A stretch of DNA of 64,000 bases from an uncultured Saprospiraceae bacterium (GTDB lineage Bacteria; Bacteroidota; Bacteroidia; Chitinophagales; Saprospiraceae). The position numbers and the translations under genes are program-made. The notes below the pieces were generated by a model that did no database searches, was not told the DNA's origin, and worked only from the letters and a program-made list of their open reading frames with translations. The DNA lies in assembly GCA_937928405.1 (NCBI GenBank), contig CALFWZ010000065.1, positions 62,001 through 126,000 of the forward strand, written 5' to 3'. Below, in pieces: positions 53,039 to 60,590 of the stretch (within the stretch, counting starts at the first letter, position 1; every line of letters starts with the position of its first letter).

Positions 53039-53416
53039 TTGTTAAATATTGTAACAATACACAACCAATAGATGTGTTTGTCTATATTTCACCAATGACA
53101 GAATACAAATTGTAATTTCCGTGAAAAAATGTCCTTAAGCTCTGGTGCTCATTTTAAGCATGAAATTCCATTTAGAGCAGTAGCTGTTTTGCTTGGAGGT
53201 AAAGGTGAAAACTCCTATTGATGTAGATTAATTAATGAAGTAAAAGGAAGCTAGTACTTTCTTCTGGTACTTTATCGCTATTTTTTTAGCAAACTAATAA
53301 AAATTTAGGAAGGTTTTATTATCTTAAAGTCCTTGATTTCGTAAAACTTTAACCGGTCTTGAAATGGATAACCCAATTCTGAAAATTCACCAAAACCCTA
53401 AAACTTTTTTAACCAA
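53039..53416. other. intergenic region before the HNH-ATPase operon
   Basis: No reliable gene. A 30-residue frame (53129-53221) is noted but not supported. The segment presumably carries the promoter of the three-gene operon; a weak AGTAC-GGTACT hairpin near 53250-53280 precedes a T run. Confidence 0.5.
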
Positions 53417-55636
53417 ATGATACCAATAAAAAGAACCGAAGAACCCGAAATTTTTCGTAGTAAGGCTGTTAAAACCGAACGAAATAAACTAGTAGAAAGG
53501 TTTAATGATCAGACGGCTCAGGCAAGGATGCAATTCAACATGGCCATCCTCAGCAAAATCAAACCGGTCCTGTTGGAGATGTGCAGTCATAAATGTGCTT
53601 ATTGTGAATCAACTATCGGGATCGTCTCATCTGGTACCATTGAACATTATAGACCGAAGTCTGGAGCCAGAGGATTAAAAGGAGAATATCATAAAGACCA
53701 TTATTGGTGGTTAAGTTATGATTGGGAAAACTGCCTGATTGCTTGTGAGGTTTGTAATTCAAAAAAACGGAATTATTTTCCGTTAGAAAATGAAAAAAAG
53801 AGAGCAAAAATAAATGATGTTGGAAAGGATTTACGCAAAGAAAAACCACTCTTATTAAATCCTTGCTTCGATCAACCCGATGATCATTTTAATTTTTTAG
53901 AAAATGGTAAACTCGCTCCTTTGACAGAACGAGGAGAGGTGACGATAAAATTGATCGGATTAAATAGAAAAAATTTAGTTGCTCAAAGAAAACGAGCCAT
54001 CTCAAATTTTAAACTCAAATTAAGGCAGTTAGCCTTGCTGCCCGGTGGAGATCTTTATTCTGAAGATGCTCAATTGATGGATGAAATTAGACAGCTTCTA
54101 TCAGACAAACCTCCTCAAGCTTACGCCGGTACTTTAAGATCTATTTATAATACTTGGTTATCTGAGCAAACCGCACTGAACGTGGAAACCGAAAAAAATA
54201 TTCAAGAAACGAATCAATCGCGACCTCGAAGTTTACCGAATCAGTTTTCTATGAAGGGGCTATCCAAACCCAAGGCTTCTCCCAAACAAAGTGTTCAAAA
54301 GAAAATGTCCAAGCTGGAACAAGAAAAAGTTCTTAAAGTTAGGGCTACCTATAAAAGGTTAAAACAGTTTTCTATTAAATCGATTGAGATCAAAAATTTT
54401 AAGTCGATCAACCATCTAAAGTTAGATTTAAATAATACCCATAGCGAAGACGGATCCCTGCAAGAATCTTGGTTGTTGATTCTCGGTGATAATGGAATTG
54501 GAAAAAGTTCTATCCTGCAAGCGATTGCGCTTTGTCTAATGGGTAGAACGGCTTTAGATAAACAGGAACTTGATGTGTTACAATATCTTAAAAGAGGGGA
54601 GAAAAATGGGTTTATTAAAATCAAAGGTCATAGCACCAACAGTACAATTTTATTAGAATTTGATGAGCAAGGTTTTAAAACCAAAAGAGCTAGTCCAGTT
54701 TGTTTTACGGTAGGATATGGTTCCACACGTCTTTTACCGAAAGGAAATATTCAGCCTTATCCTTATAAAGAACCTTATATAAACATCAAAAATTTATTTG
54801 ACTATAGTTATTCATTAGAGAATCCTAATCTATGGTTAAGCGAAATTAGTACAAAGGAATTTGATGATCGGGTAGCTCCTGCCTTGATTGATTTACTCTT
54901 GTTGGATGGTGATGACAAGTTGAGTTTTGAGGAGGATAAAGTTTATATCACGCATTTAAATGAAAAACATCTCTTAGAGCATATGAGTGATGGGTTTAGA
55001 TCAATTGCTGGTCTGGCGCTAGATTTGATGAAAACTTTATCGATTGATCAAGCAGACTTCCACCATGCTACGGGGGTGGTTTTGATCGATGAAATAGGCA
55101 GTCACTTACATCCTAGATGGAAAGTGAAAATTGTAAGAGCTTTAAAGAAAACATTTCCAAACCTACAATTTATTGTTACTTCCCATGAACCACTTTGTTT
55201 GAGAGGAATCGAAAAAGGAGAAGTAGGTGTCTTGGTAAGAAATAATAATAGAGAGGTTCAAATTTTAGATGCTTCTGTGCTCAGTGATCATACCGTGATG
55301 AGTATCGAACAATTGATTACGTCAGATCTATTTGGTTTGTTGGATGTTTATGATGAAAATGTTGTGAGAACTTATGAAGAATATTATGAATTGTTAAGTA
55401 AACCAGTAAAAACGGAGAAAGAGAAAGAAAGATTATCAACACTTTCTGAAACGATCTCTGTTGATAAAATGCTTCTAGGAGCGACGAAAGCACAGCAAGC
55501 ACATTATGAATTATTACAGAAAAATTTTGTAAAAGAATTTGTAGAAAGTGGTTTTAAAACAAAACAAGCCTTAAAAGAGAAAACCAAAGAACAAGCCAAG
55601 TCATTAATTGATAAGAAAAATTTGAATTGGTTATGA
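53417..55636 (+). CDS. HNH endonuclease fused to ABC/OLD-like ATPase (Septu-like)
   Basis: The 739-residue fusion has an N-terminal HNH domain: 'HKCAYCESTIGIVSSGTIEH' (Cys60, Cys63, His77), 'YRPKSG', 'LSYDWENCLIACEVCNSKK' (Cys110, Cys113). The zinc cysteines and DWEN pattern match the PtuB/TIGR02646 type. Residues ~320-620 form an ABC-type ATPase: 'SIEIKNFKSINHLKLDLNN', Walker A 'LGDNGIGKSSI' (357-365), signature-like 'HMSDGFRSI', Walker B 'VVLIDEIGSHLHPRW' and the H-loop 'FIVTSHEPLCL'. A charged linker joins the two. In Septu the ATPase (PtuA) and HNH nuclease (PtuB) are separate proteins. This is the first gene of a three-gene operon, overlapping the next by ten bases. Confidence 0.92.
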   Translation: MIPIKRTEEPEIFRSKAVKTERNKLVERFNDQTAQARMQFNMAILSKIKPVLLEMCSHKCAYCESTIGIVSSGTIEHYRPKSGARGLKGEYHKDHYWWLSYDWENCLIACEVCNSKKRNYFPLENEKKRAKINDVGKDLRKEKPLLLNPCFDQPDDHFNFLENGKLAPLTERGEVTIKLIGLNRKNLVAQRKRAISNFKLKLRQLALLPGGDLYSEDAQLMDEIRQLLSDKPPQAYAGTLRSIYNTWLSEQTALNVETEKNIQETNQSRPRSLPNQFSMKGLSKPKASPKQSVQKKMSKLEQEKVLKVRATYKRLKQFSIKSIEIKNFKSINHLKLDLNNTHSEDGSLQESWLLILGDNGIGKSSILQAIALCLMGRTALDKQELDVLQYLKRGEKNGFIKIKGHSTNSTILLEFDEQGFKTKRASPVCFTVGYGSTRLLPKGNIQPYPYKEPYINIKNLFDYSYSLENPNLWLSEISTKEFDDRVAPALIDLLLLDGDDKLSFEEDKVYITHLNEKHLLEHMSDGFRSIAGLALDLMKTLSIDQADFHHATGVVLIDEIGSHLHPRWKVKIVRALKKTFPNLQFIVTSHEPLCLRGIEKGEVGVLVRNNNREVQILDASVLSDHTVMSIEQLITSDLFGLLDVYDENVVRTYEEYYELLSKPVKTEKEKERLSTLSETISVDKMLLGATKAQQAHYELLQKNFVKEFVESGFKTKQALKEKTKEQAKSLIDKKNLNWL

Positions 55637-56454
55637 TTAAAATTAAAAGAACACCTCCACCCGCATTTTTGCTCGACAAGAAAAAAAAATGGTTAAAAGA
55701 AATCGATAAGGCGATCGCGCATTATGCAGGCAATCCTTCAGAATCATTTGAATTTAAACATTATAGAGATAAGCAGGTAAAGCTCGCTCTGGAAAAGATA
55801 TTTTCCAAATGTGCTTATTGTGAAAGTATTTATCAAGCCTCCTCAGATGGAGACATCGAACACTTTAGACCGAAAGGAGCGATTGCCGAAATTAAAAGAA
55901 AACCTGGATATTATTGGTTAGCCAATGATTGGGAAAACTTGCTATTGTCTTGCCAACATTGCAACCAGCAAAGGAAACATAAAATTTATGGATTAGATAA
56001 GCCGCTGACACAAGGAAAAAAAGACCAATTTCCACTTAAAAACGAAAGGAGCAGAATGAATGGTCCGGGAGATAGTTTTGCAAAAGAAGAAAAAGCAAGA
56101 TTATTGATTAATCCATGTATTGAAGATCCTGAGGACCATTTTACATATCATAAAGAATTGCCAGTGATGATTCCTAAAACGGATATGGCCAAAGAGTCCA
56201 TCCGTATTTATGCGCTTACTCGACATAAATTAATCGTTGAAAGATCTAAAGTGAGAATTCATTTATTTCAACAAATGCAACAAGTAAAATTAGGATTAGA
56301 AAATTGGAATCAAAATCCCGAAGACCCTAAATTAAAAAAGGCGTATAGTTTGGCGAATGATATCCTGCTTGGATTTGCAGCTCCCAATAAACCTTATGCC
56401 GGAATGTGTCGATTTTATATACGACAGTTTTTAAAAGAAAACCAACTGATTTAA
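55627..56454 (+). CDS. PtuB-like HNH endonuclease
   Basis: The 275-residue protein has 'FSKCAYCESIYQASSDGDIE' and 'HFRPKGAIAEIKRKPGYYWL', followed by 'ANDWENLLLSCQHCNQQRKH'. Zinc cysteines and the HNH histidine are in the order of the TIGR02646/PtuB family, and the length (about 250-280) fits. It lacks an ATPase. The start overlaps the preceding gene by ten bases (ATG could also be the Met at 55633), and the next gene begins ten bases after its stop, so the three are co-transcribed. Two HNH proteins of the same kind in one operon suggest a heteromeric nuclease complex (inference). Confidence 0.9.
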   Translation: MVMIKIKRTPPPAFLLDKKKKWLKEIDKAIAHYAGNPSESFEFKHYRDKQVKLALEKIFSKCAYCESIYQASSDGDIEHFRPKGAIAEIKRKPGYYWLANDWENLLLSCQHCNQQRKHKIYGLDKPLTQGKKDQFPLKNERSRMNGPGDSFAKEEKARLLINPCIEDPEDHFTYHKELPVMIPKTDMAKESIRIYALTRHKLIVERSKVRIHLFQQMQQVKLGLENWNQNPEDPKLKKAYSLANDILLGFAAPNKPYAGMCRFYIRQFLKENQLI

Positions 56455-56464
56455 ATATTAGAAA

Positions 56465-58324
56465 ATGAGCAAAAACATCATCATTTGTCTTGATGGAACT
56501 GGCAATCAACCAGGTAGAGATCCTTCCAATATAATTAAATTGTATCGGATGCTGCGACGAGAGTCAGATAAACAGATTACCTATTACGATCCAGGTGTCG
56601 GAACGATGGGCGATGAAAGATCAAGGACTTCGATTTCTAAAACTATCACCAAATGGCAAGGCTTGGCTTTTGGACGTGGGCTAATGAAAAACGTGATGCA
56701 AGCTTATACCTTTCTGATGGATCATCACGAGGATGGTGACAAGGTTTTTATCTTTGGCTTTAGTCGTGGTGCCTATACGGCCAGGGTTTTAGCAGCCTTT
56801 ATTAAAGAATGTGGTTTGCTGGAGCGAGGAGCATATAGTTTGTTCCCATATGCTATGGAATTTTTTCACAAAAAATCGCCGATTGAAGATCGAGCAGCAG
56901 AAGAAAATCTATACAAGATACGGTCAAATTTTAGAAGTACGTATAGTAGACTTTTAAAAGATCCCAAACATCCGGATAACCCCAAAAAATCTACTTATCA
57001 ACTTCGTATTCATTTCCTAGGATTATTTGACACCGTCAAAAGCTATGGTTATTTTAGAAGCCCAATAGCTTTTAGAAATGAGGAGGTCAATCCAAGCGTA
57101 AGAACCTTGCGACATGCCATTTCAATTGACGAAAAAAGAAAATTTTTTCCCCAGATGCATTGGCAAGCCTCTTCCAAAGGTTCACAAGATTGTAAGGAAG
57201 TTTGGTTTGCTGGGGTCCATTCAGATGTAGGAGGCGGTTATCCTGAGGCTGAATCTGGTCTGGCAAAACTAGCCTTAGAGTGGATGTGTCATGAGGCGGT
57301 TTTACTTGGTCTCTTGGTAGACGCAAAACGATATGGTAGTTTGCTGCAAAAACAAGGTGATGGACTTGGCAATTGGATACCTAAAAATGTGGATGAAAGA
57401 TATGCCCACCCGGATCCAACCGCCGTGGCTCATGAATCTCTTGCCTCCGCGTGGAAGTTGCTGCAATTGTATCCTAAAAAACAAGAAGCTTGGGAAGAAA
57501 ACAATAAAGAGCGAACCATTAAAAATGAACTAGAACGACTTTTCATAGAAAAGGAAATGGGTTCAACCAAAAAGGAACTAAATCCGATTCGAATTCATCA
57601 ATCAGTTATTGATCGTTTTAAGGCAGAAATCGGGTATGCCCCCAACAACTTTTCCCAAAAATTTCTAGAAGGAAACTATAAAGTCGAACATACATTATTT
57701 ATAAATTCCAAGAAATTAAAAGGAAAACTACCCTCACCGCCCTCTATCAAATCGGCAGATATCATACCCTTGACGGATCTTGAACTTGAGAAAGTAGCAG
57801 CTTATCAATATGTACAGCATGCTAATCAACCTAAACTTGGGCCAAGCTCAAAATGGGATCTACATCGGGATGCTTTTGTTTTTGCTAGTTATGTAGGAGG
57901 TCTCAGGTTTGTTGATCTATGTGGCTTAACTTGGGGTGATTTTGATGGTAAAAACATAAATCTTTTAATGCATTCAACAAGTCCAGTTCCCATCTCGGTG
58001 GCTCCAAAAGCCGTGGAAATATTGGAAAAATATAAACCAGATGATTTTAAGCCGGAGGATTGTATTTTTCCAATCCTTGAGGTAGAAGATGCTGCATCTG
58101 AATTATTTCAAAGCAGGATTATTGCTAAAAATATTACCGTCAATAAAGATCTAAAATTTATGGGCGATGAAATCGGTATGCCAATGGAAAAGAGAATGTC
58201 CTTCGATACGGCTCGTCATACTTGGGTGAGAATAGCACGTAGTCAAGCCTTAAACAAGGAACAGATTAGTCAAATTCTGGGAATGCCTTTGAAGTTGTTT
58301 ATCAAGATGTATGGAAAAGCATAA
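56465..58324 (+). CDS. DUF2235 alpha/beta hydrolase fused to a tyrosine-recombinase-like domain
   Basis: The 619-residue protein begins with DUF2235, as in T6SS Tle1-like phospholipases: 'IIICLDGTGNQPGRDPSNII', the nucleophile elbow 'FIFGFSRGAYTAR' (Ser100), 'WFAGVHSDVGGGYPEAE' (Asp254) and 'IRIHQSVIDRF' (His378). Residues ~435-619 match a phage-integrase catalytic domain: 'FVFASYVGGLRFVDLCGLTW' (Arg481), 'MSFDTARHTWVRIARSQALN' (Arg584, His585) and the terminal 'FIKMYGKA' (Tyr616). The first box-II His is Asp581, and the LGH motif is LGM (Met607). The C-terminus is short, so recombinase activity may be lost. It is the last gene of the operon, ten bases after the HNH gene. No other example of this fusion is known to me. 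Confidence 0.85.
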   Translation: MSKNIIICLDGTGNQPGRDPSNIIKLYRMLRRESDKQITYYDPGVGTMGDERSRTSISKTITKWQGLAFGRGLMKNVMQAYTFLMDHHEDGDKVFIFGFSRGAYTARVLAAFIKECGLLERGAYSLFPYAMEFFHKKSPIEDRAAEENLYKIRSNFRSTYSRLLKDPKHPDNPKKSTYQLRIHFLGLFDTVKSYGYFRSPIAFRNEEVNPSVRTLRHAISIDEKRKFFPQMHWQASSKGSQDCKEVWFAGVHSDVGGGYPEAESGLAKLALEWMCHEAVLLGLLVDAKRYGSLLQKQGDGLGNWIPKNVDERYAHPDPTAVAHESLASAWKLLQLYPKKQEAWEENNKERTIKNELERLFIEKEMGSTKKELNPIRIHQSVIDRFKAEIGYAPNNFSQKFLEGNYKVEHTLFINSKKLKGKLPSPPSIKSADIIPLTDLELEKVAAYQYVQHANQPKLGPSSKWDLHRDAFVFASYVGGLRFVDLCGLTWGDFDGKNINLLMHSTSPVPISVAPKAVEILEKYKPDDFKPEDCIFPILEVEDAASELFQSRIIAKNITVNKDLKFMGDEIGMPMEKRMSFDTARHTWVRIARSQALNKEQISQILGMPLKLFIKMYGKA

Positions 58325-58399
58325 TTCAATATTTTCTTTAGAATTAGGGCTAGTAGTTAAATTGAAAATTTGCTAGGATGCTGTTTGAAAATGATTTGT

Positions 58400-58693
58400 T
58401 TAAACTCTAATAGGGAACAGAGTATATGCTAAATGGTGCAAACTCAACCAAGTTTCAGGTTTAGTTTTGAATCTAACCAGAAGGGCAATAAAGGTGTCAA
58501 TCCAAGGGCTCGTTCTTTTGATTAAAAAATATTCTTTGTATCGTAATTCATCCCAAAGTGGTTGATTGTAAGTGGTTTTTTTTTGTGTTTTTTGAAATAT
58601 ATATTTGAGGTTATATGTCTTTGTCCTGGTAGATTCGTTACCAACTGGCAGACAAAAGAGAATAGCATTATCCAGATAGTTTGGAGTAATAAT
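58400..58693 (-). pseudogene. Transposase 3' remnant (IS5/IS1182-like DDE)
   Basis: The minus frame reads through 'YNQPLWDELRYKEYFLIKRT', 'SPWIDTFIALLVRFKTKPET' and 'WLSLHHLAYTLFPIRV' to a stop at 58400. The 'R-T-x-x-W-I-D-x-F-x-x-L-L-x-R-F' and 'W-x-x-x-H-x-x-A-F/Y' pattern is that of the C-terminal end of IS5/IS1182-type transposases in Bacteroidota. No upstream DDE part or terminal repeats are visible. The tracked ORF at 58522-58923 crosses it in another frame. It lies between the DUF2235 operon and the E2-like remnant. Confidence 0.5.
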
Positions 58694-58779
58694 TTACAAT
58701 TTAGTCGAGTTTTAACAATATTTATTCGAAGTTTTGTATAGTGTTTTAATTGTAGGTCTATTTTCGAGGTATCTATAAG

Positions 58780-59004
58780 TATAAGCCAATTGACATAAAG
58801 CATACTGGCATTCCAATCGTTATCTTTTGGATAATAGAGACATAATTCTTGTTTAGATGTGGAATAAACATGCGGGAGTTTCTTTTTGCCTTTTGCTAGC
58901 GAAAGTGGTTTCGGATCCAGCACCTTTACTTTGATGAATTTATTCCTTTTTAATGTAGTCTGACTTTATAGTTATTGCTTAAAGGAGTTTCCTTAAGAAG
59001 CTTC
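58780..59004 (-). pseudogene. Frameshifted fragment of an E2-like (CBASS-associated) gene
   Basis: Two minus-strand frames together read 'LLKETPLSNNYKVRLH' and, after a one-base shift, 'FIKVKVLDPKPLSLAKGKKK', 'LPHVYSTSKQELCLYYPKDN' and 'DWNASMLY'. The pattern YxVRIxY, then V-L-x-P, then H-x-Y and the CLYYP cysteine matches the small prokaryotic E2-like protein found in some CBASS operons. The usual continuation (WxSEWLxYYE) is absent; instead the frame runs on into unrelated sequence as the tracked ORF at 58522-58923. The shift lies at an A5 run (58945-58952), so a sequencing error is possible there, but the lost 3' half is real. Family assignment is from memory. Confidence 0.5.
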
Positions 59005-59883
59005 TCAATTAAAATTTTCAGAGATATACTTTAATGCTTCACTAATTTTTAGGCTAGTAGTTGATGGTCCAGTTCGGATATAGAACATTTCTTGTTCATT
59101 GTGTTTAACGAATGCGGGGAAGTTGGATTTTGAACAATCAATTCGAAGGTATTCCCTACCATCGAAGGTTTCGACTTGGGTGGAAATAAATTGTAGGTGA
59201 TTAGGAGATATTTTAGATTTAATCAGAGAGGTAAGATGTAGTAACATTTTGTCTTCGGTTGCGAATCCATCTAAATCTAAACCAATAACTTCTCCTTCGT
59301 CATTTACGCCTATGAATAGGTTTCCTCCAGTGGTGTTGAGTAGCGCGGCGATTGTTTTGATGGAAGCAAGTTCTATGGCTTTATCTTTTTTAGCTGCTTT
59401 GTGATTCCATCTAAGACTAGATTTAAACTCAATTAGATCTGATTCTCCTCTTGAAATTAGTTCTTTGGAAGAAGTATTTTGTAGCGTTTTAAAATAGCTT
59501 GTTACGCTTTCTCCCATTCTTCGGGTAAGTGTCAGGGCTAGGGCAGGAGGAATGAGCTTATCATTAAATAAACTAGTTCCACACAATTTAACCACGGTAG
59601 TTGTTTTTATGGCAAATAATTCTCCTAACCTAAAACTGCCATTTAATAAGCCTATTTCACCAATAAATTCTTTTGGACCTATTTCTATTTGATTTTTATC
59701 TGGAAAGGTTAGCCGCAATTGGCCTTCAATTACAAAGTATAAAAAACTTGGAGGTTGGTCTACTCTGAAGATAATGGTCTCTTTTGCAATTTTTTCTTCA
59801 TGCAAAATTTCATTAAGCAATGACTTCTCTGTACTCGTTAGATTTTTAAAAAGATAAGATTTACTTATTTTATCGATCAGCAT
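59005..59883 (-). CDS. Cyclic-nucleotide-binding domain fused to Schlafen AlbA_2 domain
   Basis: The 292-residue protein starts with a CRP/CAP-like domain (~10-120): 'LFKNLTSTEKSLLNEILHEE', 'FLYFVIEGQLRLTF' and the phosphate-binding-cassette-like 'KEFIGEIGLLNGSFRLGELF' with Arg85. Residues ~145-280 form an AlbA_2/Schlafen (AAA_4) domain: 'GESDLIEFKSSLRWN', 'LLNTTGGNLFIGVNDEGEVI' and 'EQEMFYIRTGPSTTSLKI'. Schlafen-type domains act on RNA/DNA or in regulation. A cyclic-nucleotide sensor joined to a possible nuclease recalls Pycsar/CBASS effectors. It lies 59 bases downstream of a Pycsar-effector-like gene in the same orientation. Whether the FKSS motif is catalytic cannot be told. Confidence 0.85.
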   Translation of the reverse strand: MLIDKISKSYLFKNLTSTEKSLLNEILHEEKIAKETIIFRVDQPPSFLYFVIEGQLRLTFPDKNQIEIGPKEFIGEIGLLNGSFRLGELFAIKTTTVVKLCGTSLFNDKLIPPALALTLTRRMGESVTSYFKTLQNTSSKELISRGESDLIEFKSSLRWNHKAAKKDKAIELASIKTIAALLNTTGGNLFIGVNDEGEVIGLDLDGFATEDKMLLHLTSLIKSKISPNHLQFISTQVETFDGREYLRIDCSKSNFPAFVKHNEQEMFYIRTGPSTTSLKISEALKYISENFN

Positions 59884-59942
59884 TTATATAAGATTTATTT
59901 ATTTATTTATTTATAGAACTTATAAGTACTTTTATCATGTTT

Positions 59943-60590
59943 CTAAAAAAAAACGTGACATGCACCAAAGAAAAAGATAGAAATACTCAATCCCCAAAGA
60001 AATACATTATAAGCAATTCGGATAAATTTATAGCGATGACTTAGGTCTAATCCGAGGTAGTAAATATCTCTTTTAATAGTATCGTAAAGAAACTTTCTAT
60101 CGGACATCATTTCTTCAACGGCCCATTCGTAATCGGCTAGCGATACTTGATAAAAATCATCAAAGGTCATGAGGCTAGCGGATTTATCGGTAACTTTATC
60201 TTTTGAGAAGGAGGTTCTTTCCTTCTTTGGTCGAGTAGCAAATATGGCAAAAGCGATAGATACTAAATTCGTGATGACCATCGGAACAATCCCGTAGATT
60301 AAATGCGGATCCTCATCTAATTGTGTATATAAACTTCCTAAGACAACAGAGATAATAATTGAATTGATCGTGATTAAAATACTAGATTTTGTATCTACTA
60401 TTTGACGACGCGTATACAAATTTTTTGAAGACAGTCGAAACCAAGTTTCTAATCCTCTATCTGGAAAACCTTCAACTTTTGATAATTTTTTCTTAAGAGA
60501 TTTTAGCTTGTCTTTATCAATGTTCAATTCTTTACGAAGGAGTTTATCTAAGCCCTTTTCTTCTTTTTTGTTTGATGATTTTTCTGACAT
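59943..60590 (-). CDS. Pycsar-effector-like transmembrane protein (DUF5706)
   Basis: The 215-residue protein has a lysine-rich N-terminus ('KEEKGLDKLLRKELNIDKDK'). The DUF5706/PycTM signature follows: 'TRRQIVDTKSSILITINSII', 'ISVVLGSLYTQLDEDPHLIY', 'GIVPMVITNLVSIAFAIFAT' and 'RPKKERTSF'. A third membrane segment ends the protein ('IAYNVFLWGLSISIFFFGAC'). In Pycsar, such effectors damage the membrane when cUMP or cCMP is made by PycC during infection. No cyclase gene is visible here. Its ATG overlaps the PAP2 stop by one base (TAATG), so the two are coupled. Confidence 0.85.
   Translation of the reverse strand: MSEKSSNKKEEKGLDKLLRKELNIDKDKLKSLKKKLSKVEGFPDRGLETWFRLSSKNLYTRRQIVDTKSSILITINSIIISVVLGSLYTQLDEDPHLIYGIVPMVITNLVSIAFAIFATRPKKERTSFSKDKVTDKSASLMTFDDFYQVSLADYEWAVEEMMSDRKFLYDTIKRDIYYLGLDLSHRYKFIRIAYNVFLWGLSISIFFFGACHVFF

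Noticed and set aside
53129-53221. A 30-residue frame (MSLSSGAHFKHEIPFRAVAV...) upstream of the HNH-ATPase operon
   Set aside because: It is short, has no recognisable family or ribosome-binding context, and could occur by chance. It is kept only as part of the intergenic note.
58522-58923. The tracked 133-residue ORF as an intact protein
   Set aside because: Its first ~50 residues match an E2-like protein whose beginning lies in another frame, and the rest overlaps a transposase remnant in a different frame. It is a chance fusion of two decayed pieces.
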